64,000 nucleotides of DNA from an uncultured Lewinella sp. (GCA_937873655.1 CALMYQ010000059.1:1-64000); one strand, 5' to 3'. Counted from the stretch's first letter, positions 44,436 through 53,853 are shown. The notes: a model not told the origin generated them from the letters alone. Made by a program: numbers and translations.

Positions 44436-44598
44436 GCCAATAATATCGTGCTGGGTGGCGGCTTCTGCCTTCGGCAAACAGGCCGCCCCATTTATCTGCC
44501 GAAGGCAGACATAGCGCCAATGCTCTCCGGCCGACGAACCACGCCTTGCGTGGGTAGTCGGTACGGCCTGCGCCTCGCTTTGGGGTTTATTTGTTGGC
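44436..44598. repeat. Hairpin-rich 163-bp element at the 3' side of the Avs-like gene
   Basis: The element is bounded by inverted GCCAA (44436-44440) and TTGGC (44594-44598). Inside are a perfect 13-bp inverted repeat (44464-44476 with 44497-44509, loop 20) and a second hairpin (44531-44561; 5 bp plus 6 bp around a 3x3 internal loop). It is GC-rich while the genes on both sides are AT-rich. It looks like a mobile or recombination-site element, or a terminator. Integron attC was considered but the core sites do not fit. The rest of 44262-44615 holds only the GNAT promoter. Confidence 0.55.
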
Positions 44599-44615
44599 TA
44601 CAGTAGTTTAATTTT

Positions 44616-47600
44616 TCATTCATCAACTTCCTTGTCATAATCACGGATAAAGCTGTGTATCTCTCCTTTAATAGTCCCTTTTGCATCCATGTGATAAAGA
44701 CCGCCAACAGCATGATCGAATCTTGGTTGTTCAGCATAGTTGTTTCCAAGTATTTGTTTTTCACCTTGAATTATCCACACCAGCCTTAACCCGGATTCTT
44801 TAAGAATCTTTTGGACGTGATCTTTACGCATTAAAAGACAGGCTGGTCCCTTTTCATATACAGACGGGTCGAAGCAGACCACTTCTCCCTGATCGTTTAA
44901 GTACTCGCCTTCCTTCTGTGCAGGCTTTAAACCAATCGCAACCAACGGTGAAGGCTGGTAATAGCTAATGGGCTCTTCTTTGGAGCAATCAAACTCTTCT
45001 TCCCATAGAAAATACATTGCTGTCTTGTGCGCTATAGCAACCTGCTTTCTCTCCTGATCTTCAAGCTCCGATGGTAGAGCATCCCCTCCGTAATATGGAG
45101 TCAGTTGAAAAAAAAGCGAAGCTGGAGACCAATAATGTTCACGACTAAAAACTTCATATCGGTTCGATACTTCTGGCGACCAACTTCGCCAAGCATTATC
45201 TTGATGATCTACTTTGAGCATTTTGCGCAGATCCTTTGGTTCTACCAACCAGCTCCCGATGTCGCACCAAATTCTTTTACCATTAGCATCCCACCGATCT
45301 CCTCCCAATTTCTTCGGCTCTCTCCAATCAGGGTGCATATTAAGATTTAACCACTCCACACCTTCTGAATCTGTTACTGTCATTAACTCTTGGATTGGTG
45401 GGAAATCATTAAACCTCTTTTTCCATGTCACTGCACCTTCTTTCCAATTCTCATATTTATATGGAACCCACCAAGGTAAATCTTCCATTTTTTCAATGGA
45501 GTTTTCTTTTTTGGTTGTTTTTACAATGATCGATGGGTCAATGTCCCGCACGTATGGCCTCCAAGGGCCATCATACTTTACATATTTTTTGGCCTTGCTC
45601 CAAGAGTAACTTCCTTCATCGTGCATTTTGCAATTGTCCGATACCTTTGCAAGAATTTCATAAAAAACAATCCACTGGTACTTTTTGCCAATGCGTTCCT
45701 TATGTCCACTTCCACGACCTGACCCTTGTCTGGAATCGAAGTCAGTGAAAACTTCAGGGTCATAACCCAGTTCAAAAATTCGGTGTACTCCATAATTACT
45801 TAATCCATCGTAATCTACTTCCCAGTTGCGCAATGCACTTTGGAACGTATGTCTTCCGAAATCACCATATCCACCACCTCTTCCATACTCGGTTGTCATT
45901 GACCTTAAAATAGCGGTTGCTCCCCATTTTTTTCTTCTATGATGTACATCTTCTCCCTTGGAATCGTACTCGGCATCAATTTCTTCGTTGGTTGGCAATT
46001 TGTCGGGGAAATCACTTTTATAAGGTGGTCGAATCTTTTCTACTTCAACTGTAAGTTTCAGGTCAAGGTGATTAGCGTACTCAATCACACCTCTCGCATA
46101 ATCCCGGAGTAATATGTGCGGATAAACCTCTTCAATGGCAAAAATCGTTTTATAGATATAGTCGCTAAGAGGTACCAATGACTTTTGATCCTGCGTCCGC
46201 AATGCGCAACCGTATGCTACGGCATATAATCGTTCGGACACGTAGGGATCGTTTACTCCTTCAAACTGTTGCAACACCTTAACAAGGATTGTTATTCGGT
46301 TTTGTAAAAGACAGACCAATGCTTTTGTGGAAGCATCTCTTAAATACCTGTTTGAACTGGTAAGGAACCAAGCCAGCATGACCCCTGCCAGCCTTACCGA
46401 TTCATCACTAACTTCTGCTCTTGAATCTTCGCTCCAAGCCCAGTCGATCAACCGTTTTACGGAGTTATAACCCGAATGCTCACCATATTTATCTTGTAAC
46501 CAGGTTGTCCACCAAGCATCTCGTTCAGCCAAAGACTGTTGATATAGAAACTTGTGTTGCCAGTCGGCATTGAAATAGAAATCTGGCTTGGTGGCCATTG
46601 AGATGGATATTTCCAAGAACTGATAAAACAGATTACCGTTTCGCGCTAAGACCTCATTAACGTATTTCCGTGAATCCTCACCAATAGTGTCAGTGCGTCT
46701 CCATATCAATCCATCAATAAACGCGCTTGCTGTTGCAAAATAGTTGGCTGCGAAAGGTGCTATTTCGTGTAATTCCTTACCAACACGTTCAGGCACTTGC
46801 ACAGAAAGGGCTTCAATAAGGTTTTTATTGAAATGTGCTTCAGACTCGTCCTTGAGCAACTCTCTCAATGGGCCGGATTCAAATGATTTATTAGGGTGGC
46901 TGGGATCAAGGTATTTGTCCAGCAGCGCAGAAACAATTAAGTGATCTTGAAATCGCTGGTAGGCAAAGTGAATACCGTCATAGTGTTTTCGCTCTTTCCA
47001 ATAAAGGTCTTCGTTAATTACGCCTTCGGAGATCAACCGCTTCAAGTACTGTTTATCATCACTTCCGCACTTACCTGAAAATGTATGGTTGGCAATTTCT
47101 TCACCTGTTTCATAGGGCAAATGATCTTCCCCATCTTCAACCATTTTCACCAGTATTCCGTCCACTGCCTTTCGCAGAAGTTTCAACTTTATATCATAGT
47201 CCAGTTCATCTGGTTGTGCCAACTTCTCTTCTACCCCTTCAAGGTAATTTTCGATGATAGCTGAAATGCCCTGGTACCCATCAGGTACTTGTTTAAGCCC
47301 CCGTTTCTTTAGCCCTTCGCAAAAAAGCTTTAGAAATAGGGGATTCTGAAATTCAGGATGAAGCAGCGGTGAACCGGGATGAATAATGTCGTAATGCTTG
47401 AAGAAATGGATGGATGCTTCATACTCCAAACCTTCAAAGCCCGGATGGTAAATTCGCGAAGCGATTGAATTATCAATCTCGCTTTCAGGAGCAATTAGAT
47501 TCTCAAAAGAATCACGAATGCTAACAATAAGGCCAAGCCACGGAAACCGATGAAACGAACGGATGAAGGATTTTAGCTTTTTGTGCCAAACGCGCCTTCC

Positions 47601-48902
47601 ACTTCCCTCATTCAGGGCATCAATTACGATAATGATACGGCTCTGTTGAATTTCAGCTTTCGCATTCAAAGCCCCAAGCAAAACATCCTCATTGCCATCA
47701 AAACGAAGTTGATTACGCAAAATTTGTGTCCACGGCATTTCATTAGTAGAAAAGTTCTCTCCCAACAAAAGCAGACTGGTTTGATTATTTGATTTTCTCC
47801 CGGAAACGATGTCGGCAAGAGCATGAGACTTTCCAATGCCTGCTGGGCCAATCAATATCAGGTAAGGATCATTGGCCAGTGTACACACTTCCGAATCCAG
47901 AAAAGTGTAGAAGTCATCAATTGCCCTGGAAAGCTCCCGTAACTCATGAAGTTCATTGTTGTAAGGCCGTGAATAATAATCGACCCTATCACCCTTTTCC
48001 TTCTTGGTGTTTTCCGCCTCTTCCCGCCATTCATACAATTGGTTTGATATCTCTTCTGCAGCTTCATCCACACATTTTAATTCACTTCTAATAGCATCAA
48101 AAGGAATTATATCAATGCCGGAAAAATCAATGTTTTCGTAAACTTTTCTGAAGGATTCTATCGCCTTGTCTAAACCGGATGTTTTTTCTTCAAGCTCTTT
48201 TTGCTTGGCTCGTAAATATGCTCTCCTTCGCTTTTCAAGTACAGCCTCGTAATGGGAATTGATCTGGTCGGAAAATTTCTGATCCCGTGTAAACCCATCA
48301 TGGAAACGTAGAAATGGTAAATCGAAATTTAATTCAGGAGTGTACCTGCCACCAAGTGCATCAATACTTCCCTGATTTTTTGTATCGAACCATTGATCTG
48401 TTAGTTCAGTCTCGTTAAAGAAATAATAGATAAGCCCCTCATTTTCCGGCTTGCGTAGGCGTATTTCCAGTTCATGCTTCCCCCAATACTCGAAGGAAAC
48501 CTTCATTTTCTTTGATGCGGCATACTTTTTCCACTCGGCAAAATGATCCTTCCATTTTTGAAGCATTGATTTACCTCGCGCTTTCCCATCAGGCCTGTCA
48601 ACAGGAATGGCTATGTAGTATTTCTTTAGTTTAGGGTGATTATCAATGGCCGATTTGACAGATTTATCTACCTGTGTCCACTGGTTGTCCGACAAGCTGT
48701 TTGTAAAATACTTGGCCTGCCAGCAATGGATTTCTCCATTGCTCAATTCCCAATAGCATTCTTTCCCACCGTCTGGTTTGCCGATTCTGGTAAACAGTAC
48801 CTGATTTGGAATTTTTTCCTGCCCCGCAAGTTGGCAGGCCAATTCCTCGAAACCTTCTCGCTGGCCTTCAATTGCCCTGATATTATTCCAATTAATGCTC
48901 AA
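44616..48902 (-). CDS. Avs-like STAND NTPase with N-terminal PD-(D/E)xK-type nuclease domain
   Basis: 1,428 residues. Residues 1-170 look like a restriction-type nuclease of the Mrr/Cap4 kind: Asp44-GGKE48, a strand, then Gln62-Ala-Lys64 (a QxK active-site variant). A linker with YTPELNFDLP (about 187-196) and a coiled region (215-300) precede the P-loop: Walker A GPAGIGKS (352-359), Walker B IIIVIDALNEG (423-433, Asp428) and a sensor-like IVSIRDS (459-465). The remaining about 950 residues are helical and then mixed, without repeats I can name. This is the layout of antiviral Avs/AVAST proteins, in which the C-terminal part senses a phage protein and the nuclease is unleashed. It lies between two toxin-antitoxin-like pairs. 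Defence role is inference; the nuclease assignment is from motifs only. Confidence 0.78.
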   Translation of the reverse strand: MSINWNNIRAIEGQREGFEELACQLAGQEKIPNQVLFTRIGKPDGGKECYWELSNGEIHCWQAKYFTNSLSDNQWTQVDKSVKSAIDNHPKLKKYYIAIPVDRPDGKARGKSMLQKWKDHFAEWKKYAASKKMKVSFEYWGKHELEIRLRKPENEGLIYYFFNETELTDQWFDTKNQGSIDALGGRYTPELNFDLPFLRFHDGFTRDQKFSDQINSHYEAVLEKRRRAYLRAKQKELEEKTSGLDKAIESFRKVYENIDFSGIDIIPFDAIRSELKCVDEAAEEISNQLYEWREEAENTKKEKGDRVDYYSRPYNNELHELRELSRAIDDFYTFLDSEVCTLANDPYLILIGPAGIGKSHALADIVSGRKSNNQTSLLLLGENFSTNEMPWTQILRNQLRFDGNEDVLLGALNAKAEIQQSRIIIVIDALNEGSGRRVWHKKLKSFIRSFHRFPWLGLIVSIRDSFENLIAPESEIDNSIASRIYHPGFEGLEYEASIHFFKHYDIIHPGSPLLHPEFQNPLFLKLFCEGLKKRGLKQVPDGYQGISAIIENYLEGVEEKLAQPDELDYDIKLKLLRKAVDGILVKMVEDGEDHLPYETGEEIANHTFSGKCGSDDKQYLKRLISEGVINEDLYWKERKHYDGIHFAYQRFQDHLIVSALLDKYLDPSHPNKSFESGPLRELLKDESEAHFNKNLIEALSVQVPERVGKELHEIAPFAANYFATASAFIDGLIWRRTDTIGEDSRKYVNEVLARNGNLFYQFLEISISMATKPDFYFNADWQHKFLYQQSLAERDAWWTTWLQDKYGEHSGYNSVKRLIDWAWSEDSRAEVSDESVRLAGVMLAWFLTSSNRYLRDASTKALVCLLQNRITILVKVLQQFEGVNDPYVSERLYAVAYGCALRTQDQKSLVPLSDYIYKTIFAIEEVYPHILLRDYARGVIEYANHLDLKLTVEVEKIRPPYKSDFPDKLPTNEEIDAEYDSKGEDVHHRRKKWGATAILRSMTTEYGRGGGYGDFGRHTFQSALRNWEVDYDGLSNYGVHRIFELGYDPEVFTDFDSRQGSGRGSGHKERIGKKYQWIVFYEILAKVSDNCKMHDEGSYSWSKAKKYVKYDGPWRPYVRDIDPSIIVKTTKKENSIEKMEDLPWWVPYKYENWKEGAVTWKKRFNDFPPIQELMTVTDSEGVEWLNLNMHPDWREPKKLGGDRWDANGKRIWCDIGSWLVEPKDLRKMLKVDHQDNAWRSWSPEVSNRYEVFSREHYWSPASLFFQLTPYYGGDALPSELEDQERKQVAIAHKTAMYFLWEEEFDCSKEEPISYYQPSPLVAIGLKPAQKEGEYLNDQGEVVCFDPSVYEKGPACLLMRKDHVQKILKESGLRLVWIIQGEKQILGNNYAEQPRFDHAVGGLYHMDAKGTIKGEIHSFIRDYDKEVDE

Positions 48903-49001
48903 GTTTTCGGTATCTATTTTCTATTGTAGCCAATGTGACTGCTGCCGCAGTGCCGACGTTTAGGAGGCATTGTCGGCAGCAGAGAGTTTTCGACAGCATT
49001 T

Positions 49002-49343
49002 CTATTTCATTTCTTCTACAATCGATTCAATCTCCGGAAGCAGGTTGGGGATGTCCTTAGTCGCCGTTTCCCACACCGTATCGAGGTCAACATCAAAATA
49101 GTCGTGAATCAACTTATCCCGCATTCCGGCAATAGCCCGCCAAGGTATTTGATCGTATTTTTCACGCAATTCCTGGCTCAAACGCTTGGTGGCTTCACCT
49201 GCAACCTCAATCTTCCGAATAATCGCGTCCTGTTTTTCTTCATCGGCCAAAAATGCCTCATAGCCTGCATCCTCCAGGTATTCGACTACCTTTGAAAAGC
49301 TCTTGAGAATGTGGTCAAGGTATATCCGGTCGTCCTTTTTCAT
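49002..49343 (-). CDS. hepT: HepT-type HEPN RNase toxin
   Basis: 113-residue HEPN (DUF86) protein. The catalytic motif RX4HXY is intact: Arg75, His80 and Tyr82 in RDKLIHDYF. In the characterised MntA-HepT pairs this RNase toxin is neutralised by AMPylation of that Tyr by the MntA partner. Its ATG (49343) overlaps the mntA stop as ATGA, a 4-bp overlap, so they are translated together. It lies between the Avs-like gene and mntA on the same strand. Confidence 0.9.
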   Translation of the reverse strand: MKKDDRIYLDHILKSFSKVVEYLEDAGYEAFLADEEKQDAIIRKIEVAGEATKRLSQELREKYDQIPWRAIAGMRDKLIHDYFDVDLDTVWETATKDIPNLLPEIESIVEEMK

Positions 49344-49624
49344 TCGTAGATAGTGATCAGATCCTTTTCAATATATTTTCTCAGGCGAGGATTTTTCAGA
49401 CTGTTTTCTGTCACTAGATCAATAGGAATTTCCAATTTGTCTGATAGTTCTTGCTCAATCTGAACCAGTTTAAGAAGACTAATACGATCCTTGAATTTGA
49501 TGAGGATGTCCAAGTCACTGCCTTTTTTGTTTTCACCTCTGGCAAATGAACCAAAGACACCGATCCTAACAGGATGGTAGGGGAGGAGATATTGCAATAG
49601 CTTAGTTTGAAGTTCTTTATCCAT
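49340..49624 (-). CDS. mntA: MntA-type minimal nucleotidyltransferase antitoxin
   Basis: 94 residues from the ATG at 49624 ([10 protein letters not shown]); an upstream frame start at 49648 would lie inside the dyad described next. The polymerase-beta-fold motif GSFARG with Asp37 and Asp39 (SDLDIL) and the third Asp69 (IPIDLV) are all present, so it should be an active AMP transferase that modifies HepT. In MntA-HepT systems the antitoxin gene comes first, as here. Confidence 0.9.
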   Translation of the reverse strand: MDKELQTKLLQYLLPYHPVRIGVFGSFARGENKKGSDLDILIKFKDRISLLKLVQIEQELSDKLEIPIDLVTENSLKNPRLRKYIEKDLITIYE

Positions 49625-49628
49625 AGTC

Positions 49629-49647
49629 TGCTGAAATCCGTTCAGCA
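49629..49647. promoter_or_regulatory. Dyad TGCTGAA-N5-TTCAGCA upstream of mntA
   Basis: A perfect 7-bp inverted repeat with a 5-base spacer sits 4 bp upstream of the mntA ATG. It could be an autoregulatory operator or an RNA hairpin that masks the start site. No protein-binding evidence is available from sequence. Confidence 0.5.
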
Positions 49648-50064
49648 AGTATAACGGTTTTTAGGCAATTTTCGTTTCTTCTTTCTGTTGTCGAGAACAT
49701 CAGCATAGCGCAATAGGGTTTATTCAAAACCATGCCAAAAAAAATAAATGGACGTGACTTGGCCGCTTTGCTGAACATCCAACCCTTCGATCGGGCTTAC
49801 TGTTTTATCCCATCCTTTATGCGTATGAATAAAACGTCCGGCTGATAATCACCCAATAACCACCTGATTGCCGGTTTCCGTAAACCCCTGACCAAACATC
49901 AACCGCCTTATCCCGTTTTAAAGAGGACAGATTTAATTCTTGCAACCAAATTCTGCATGTCCGCCTCCCGATAAAAGAGCAGGCTAACCAGGCCAAAACC
50001 GCCCGAGAGGTTCAGGTCAGCTAGTTTTCATCGCCCGTGCGATGTATTTTAGCGCTCAAAAATC
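49648..50064. other. Gene-free right border of the accessory block
   Basis: About 417 bp. A 37-codon frame (ATG at 49732) and short minus-strand frames are too small and unsupported to call. I see no repeat, tRNA or integrase site that would mark an insertion boundary. Confidence 0.5.
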
Positions 50065-50835
50065 ATGCGCATCGTTTTCAGTTCGCTCCTCGTTCTTTTG
50101 ATTTGTGCAGCCTGCAATCCGGCTTCAGCTCCGGATAACCCGGAAACGCCCGCCATCACCGATACGGCTCAATACGTTTTAGACCGGGCCCTGGAACGCC
50201 ACGGTTCCGGTTTGGTCGATACCGGCCGCATCGCCTTTGATTTCCGCGATCGCCACTATATCGCCATCCGCAACGGCGGCAGGTTCCAGTATGAACGCAT
50301 CTGGACCGACACCACCACCAAAGCCCTCACCAGGGACGTGCTGACCAATAACGGGCTTACCCGGGAGGTCAACGGCCAGGTGACTCCGCTCAGCGCCAAA
50401 GACAGTTCAGCCTATGCCAACAGCGTCAACTCGGTCATCTACTTCGCCTTGCTGCCGTATTTTCTCAACGACCCTGCCGTGCATAAGACATATTTGGGAA
50501 AAACAACTATAAAAGGCGTTGCCTATCACAAAATAGGCGTAACTTTCGGCGCCGAAAACGGTGGAAAGGATTTCCAGGACCAATATGTATACTGGATCCG
50601 CCAGGACAATTTTACGCTCGATTACCTTGCTTATAACTATATCGTGGACGGTGGCGGCGCACGGTTCCGGCAAGCGGTTAACCTCCGGCCGGTCAACGGC
50701 CTTCTGATCGCCGATTATATCAATTTCAAACCCAAAAGCGATTCCAGGGACGTAGTCCGTTTTGACCGCCTGTTTGAAGCAGACAGTCTCGAGGAATTAT
50801 CCCGTATCGTATTGGAAAATGTATCAGTTGATTAG
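50065..50835 (+). CDS. DUF6503-family lipoprotein
   Basis: 256 residues. The signal ends in the lipobox CAAC (Cys17), so it is lipid anchored. The mature protein is a beta-rich fold of the LolA-like kind: it has the IAFDFRDRHYIAIRNGGRFQ strands and the WIRQDNFTLDYLAYNY block typical of DUF6503 proteins. Such proteins are common in Saprospiria and Flavobacteriia with no known function; the LolA-like fold could bind a lipid or another lipoprotein. It stands alone upstream of the choice-of-anchor-B gene, 56 bp away. Confidence 0.8.
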   Translation: MRIVFSSLLVLLICAACNPASAPDNPETPAITDTAQYVLDRALERHGSGLVDTGRIAFDFRDRHYIAIRNGGRFQYERIWTDTTTKALTRDVLTNNGLTREVNGQVTPLSAKDSSAYANSVNSVIYFALLPYFLNDPAVHKTYLGKTTIKGVAYHKIGVTFGAENGGKDFQDQYVYWIRQDNFTLDYLAYNYIVDGGGARFRQAVNLRPVNGLLIADYINFKPKSDSRDVVRFDRLFEADSLEELSRIVLENVSVD

Positions 50836-50891
50836 CTCCGGCTCCCCCTCCTGAGCGCTATTTGCAACATTGAACTCGTAAAGCACAAATC

Positions 50892-52553
50892 ATGTCACTC
50901 AGGAAATTCTTTTGCTGGATTGTTATGGCAGGCCTTGTTTCTGCCGTGAACGGCCAGGTATCGCAGAACATGACCCTGCTGGGGAACTGGGACAACAACA
51001 GCCTGCCGAACTACAACGGCGTCGTCTACAACGATTGCTGGGGGTACGCCGCGGGCGGCAGGGAATACGCCATCGTCGGCTCGGCTCAAAGGATCCACTT
51101 TTTCGATATTACGGATCCTTCCAATATTGTCCAGGTGAATTCATTCACCGGCGGCGCCAACTCCATCTGGCGGGATATGAAAACCTATGGTAATTATGCG
51201 TATTCCGTGGCCGACCAGGGCAGCGAAGGGCTGATGATCTTCAACTTGTCCAACCTGCCGACCAGCGTTTCAAAGTCCGCGCAATTGACCACCTGGTTCA
51301 CCAAATCCCATAATATATTCATTGATGAACCCAACGGGCGTTTGTATGTCGTCGGGATCAATCACCCCATGGGGTATGATATGATCGTGCTGAACATTGC
51401 CAACAATCCGGCCAGCCCTTCCCTGATCGCTTATGTCAACCTCCCGGGCGGGTACATCCACGATGTGTACGTGCGCGACAATATCGCCTACTGCTCCCAC
51501 GGCTACAACGGCCTTTATATTTATGACCTGACCAATCCGTCGAGCCCGGTGACTGTGAAATCGATCACCAGTTACCCGGACCAGGGCTATAATCACAGCA
51601 GCTGGCTGACCGATGACGGGCATTATATGGTGTTTGCGGACGAGGTCCCTACGGGCCTGGGCCTCAAGATGGCGGACATCACTTCCGACCCTTCCGAAAT
51701 TATTGTAACCGACGTATTCCGCTCCCAACTGCTGGCGCCTGCCCAAACGAACAGCGTGCCGCACAACCCGTTCATCATCGGCAACCTCGTCTACGTGTCC
51801 TATTACGAGGACGGGGTGCAAATTTTTGACATTTCCAATCCCAATGACGTCCAACGGGTAGGCTATTACGATACCTACACAGCCCACACCACTTACGGCA
51901 GTTACGACGGCGCATGGGGCGTATACCCGTTCCTTCCTTCCGGGCATATCATCGCATCCGACATCCTCAACGGCCTGTTTGTGGTGCAATACAACGGCTT
52001 GCTCCCGGTTGAATGGGGCGATTTCAAGGCCGTGGCCGAAGGATCCAAAATCCGGCTGGACTGGCAGGTATTCCAGGAAAAAAACAGTGAGGGTTTTGTT
52101 GTCGAGCGCAGTGCCGACGGCCGGGAATTTGATCCCATCGCAGCGGTCGGCAGCAAAGGCGACAGCGAAAAGGGCCACGCTTATGCAACCTACGACAACG
52201 ATCCGCTGAACGGCTGGAATTATTACCGGCTCGCCCAGAAGGATTATGACGGTAAAATCACGTATTCCAAAATCGCAACCGCCTTCATGCGGGGCGGGAA
52301 TGCCGCTGATTGGCAGGTATACCCGACCGTAGTGACATTTGGCACGCCGCTCAACGTAACCGGCTATACCGACGGGCGCCTGCGGATGGAATGGATCGAC
52401 CTGCAAGGCCGGACCCTGAACCGGTGGGATTTCGATCCTGGCGCCCACCTGGAAACCATCTGGCCCGACCTGAATACAGCCGGCGTTTTCATGCTTCGGA
52501 TCTGGGACGGCGACCGGATCGTTGCCACCCGGCGGGTTGCGGTAGGCGGGTAG
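50892..52553 (+). CDS. Choice-of-anchor B protein with T9SS type A sorting tail
   Basis: 553 residues. A signal peptide (about 1-22) is followed by a beta-propeller of LVIVD-type repeats (IHFFDITDPSNIVQVNSFTG; YIYDLTNPSSPVTVKS), the choice-of-anchor-B domain, then a C-terminal domain of about 85 residues with strand pattern WQVYPTVVTFGTPLNV and a final GVFMLRIWDGDRIVATRRV, which fits the type A sorting signal of type IX secretion. It should be secreted and anchored at the cell surface. The binding partner is unknown. GT9 follows 45 bp later. Confidence 0.85.
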   Translation: MSLRKFFCWIVMAGLVSAVNGQVSQNMTLLGNWDNNSLPNYNGVVYNDCWGYAAGGREYAIVGSAQRIHFFDITDPSNIVQVNSFTGGANSIWRDMKTYGNYAYSVADQGSEGLMIFNLSNLPTSVSKSAQLTTWFTKSHNIFIDEPNGRLYVVGINHPMGYDMIVLNIANNPASPSLIAYVNLPGGYIHDVYVRDNIAYCSHGYNGLYIYDLTNPSSPVTVKSITSYPDQGYNHSSWLTDDGHYMVFADEVPTGLGLKMADITSDPSEIIVTDVFRSQLLAPAQTNSVPHNPFIIGNLVYVSYYEDGVQIFDISNPNDVQRVGYYDTYTAHTTYGSYDGAWGVYPFLPSGHIIASDILNGLFVVQYNGLLPVEWGDFKAVAEGSKIRLDWQVFQEKNSEGFVVERSADGREFDPIAAVGSKGDSEKGHAYATYDNDPLNGWNYYRLAQKDYDGKITYSKIATAFMRGGNAADWQVYPTVVTFGTPLNVTGYTDGRLRMEWIDLQGRTLNRWDFDPGAHLETIWPDLNTAGVFMLRIWDGDRIVATRRVAVGG

Positions 52554-52598
52554 GGAAACGGTCTGTCAAATTCTTCGCATCTTTGCGCAAAAAGAGCC

Positions 52599-53609
52599 TT
52601 GCCCAAGTACCTGATCATCCGTTTCAGTTCCATCGGCGATATTGTGCTGACCACGCCCGTTGCGCGGGCGCTCAAACAGCAACTGGGCGCCGAGGTCCAT
52701 TACCTGACCAAGGCTTCATTTCAATCCGTACTCAAAGCCAATCCGTACGTCGACCGGATCCATACCATCCGAAAAGAGGTTAAGGAAGTGTTGCCCCAAC
52801 TCCGCGCCGAGCGGTTCGACGGGATCATCGATCTGCACAATAACCTGCGCTCGCGACAGGTGCGCCTCAGCCTTTTTCCGGTACCGGCCCGCGGTTTCAA
52901 CAAATTGAACCTGGAAAAATGGCTGATGGTCCGTTTCAAGATCAACCGGTTGCCCAAGGTTCATATCGTAGACCGGTACCTGAAGGCGGTTGCCCATCTC
53001 GGCGTGAAGAACGACGGCGAAGGACTGGACTATTTCATCCCGCAGGCCGATGAACTGGACACCGGGGTTTTTATCCGGTCCGCCGGACTGGAGCTCGCAC
53101 CCAACCCGGATAAAACGCCGCCGATCCTATCTTATACCGCCTTTGTGATCGGCGCGGCCCATGCCACCAAGCGCCTCCCTGCCGATAAGATCATTGAATG
53201 CTGTCGCCGCATCAAAGGGCCCGTCCTGCTATTGGGCGGGCCGGAGGATGCTGAAACGGGAAAGTCAATTGCAGCGCAGGCCGGAGATCACGTCATCAAT
53301 GCCTGCGGCCGCTGCAACCTCAACCAGTCGGCTTCCCTGGTGCGGCAGGCCCGGCTGGTGATCACCCATGATACGGGATTGATGCATATTGCGGCCGCTT
53401 TTCGCAAAGAGATCGTTTCCATCTGGGGCAATACGATCCCGGAATTTGGGATGTACCCCTATTATCCGGCAGGAATGGACCTGAACACCACCCTGGAGGT
53501 CAAGGGGTTGCCGTGCAGGCCTTGTTCGAAGATCGGCTTTGGTGAATGTCCGGAGGGGCATTTCCGGTGTATGCGGGGGATTGAGTGGGAGGATCTGTTT
53601 CTTCGTTGA
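52599..53609 (+). CDS. Glycosyltransferase family 9 (heptosyltransferase-like)
   Basis: 336 residues with the two-domain GT-B fold. The N-terminal KYLIIRFSSIGDIVLTTPV start, the PADKIIECCRRIKGPVLLLGGPED Rossmann-type crossing and ARLVITHDTGLMHIAAAF, the nucleotide-sugar site, match GT9. It transfers a heptose or related sugar to the LPS core. The start is a TTG at 52599; no in-frame ATG precedes the conserved first strand. The C-terminus has several Cys residues (CRPCSKIGFGECPEGHFRC), a feature of some Bacteroidota members that may bind metal. Confidence 0.9.
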   Translation: MPKYLIIRFSSIGDIVLTTPVARALKQQLGAEVHYLTKASFQSVLKANPYVDRIHTIRKEVKEVLPQLRAERFDGIIDLHNNLRSRQVRLSLFPVPARGFNKLNLEKWLMVRFKINRLPKVHIVDRYLKAVAHLGVKNDGEGLDYFIPQADELDTGVFIRSAGLELAPNPDKTPPILSYTAFVIGAAHATKRLPADKIIECCRRIKGPVLLLGGPEDAETGKSIAAQAGDHVINACGRCNLNQSASLVRQARLVITHDTGLMHIAAAFRKEIVSIWGNTIPEFGMYPYYPAGMDLNTTLEVKGLPCRPCSKIGFGECPEGHFRCMRGIEWEDLFLR

Positions 53610-53728
53610 TTTTAGGATTTGTTGATTATTCCCTTCGGTCATGTACCGGGTGCTCGTTGATTTGAGAATTTTCCACCTACACGGTCCAAATTGATCCTGT
53701 CCGAATTCGTTTTCTGATGAGGCTTCCA

Positions 53729-53770
53729 CTAGTGGCGCCACTAGATACCACTCAAGTTTCGCGCCACTAC
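53729..53770. repeat. 16-bp palindrome plus GCGCCACTA element
   Basis: CTAGTGGCGCCACTAG at 53729-53744 is a perfect palindrome. Directly after it, 53750-53770 matches 32030-32050 at 18 of 21 positions. The two copies of a GCGCCACTA core in one site resemble remnant ends of a small mobile element. Confidence 0.6.
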
Positions 53771-53853
53771 ATAAAGGCCTTCTGATTGCCAAACCATTCT
53801 GGTTCGGCTTGTATTTTTACCACCATGAGTACCGCTTGGCAGGCTATAAGAAT

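Noticed and set aside
44436..44598. Integron attC site
   Set aside because: The ends show GCCAA/TTGGC but not the RYYYAAC/GTTRRRY core pair and no integrase is present; left open as a mobile element instead.
44361..44606. 81-codon frame in the hairpin-rich element
   Set aside because: It runs through inverted repeats with no family match.
49732..49845. 37-codon plus-strand frame
   Set aside because: Too short and unsupported; no ribosome site or family match.
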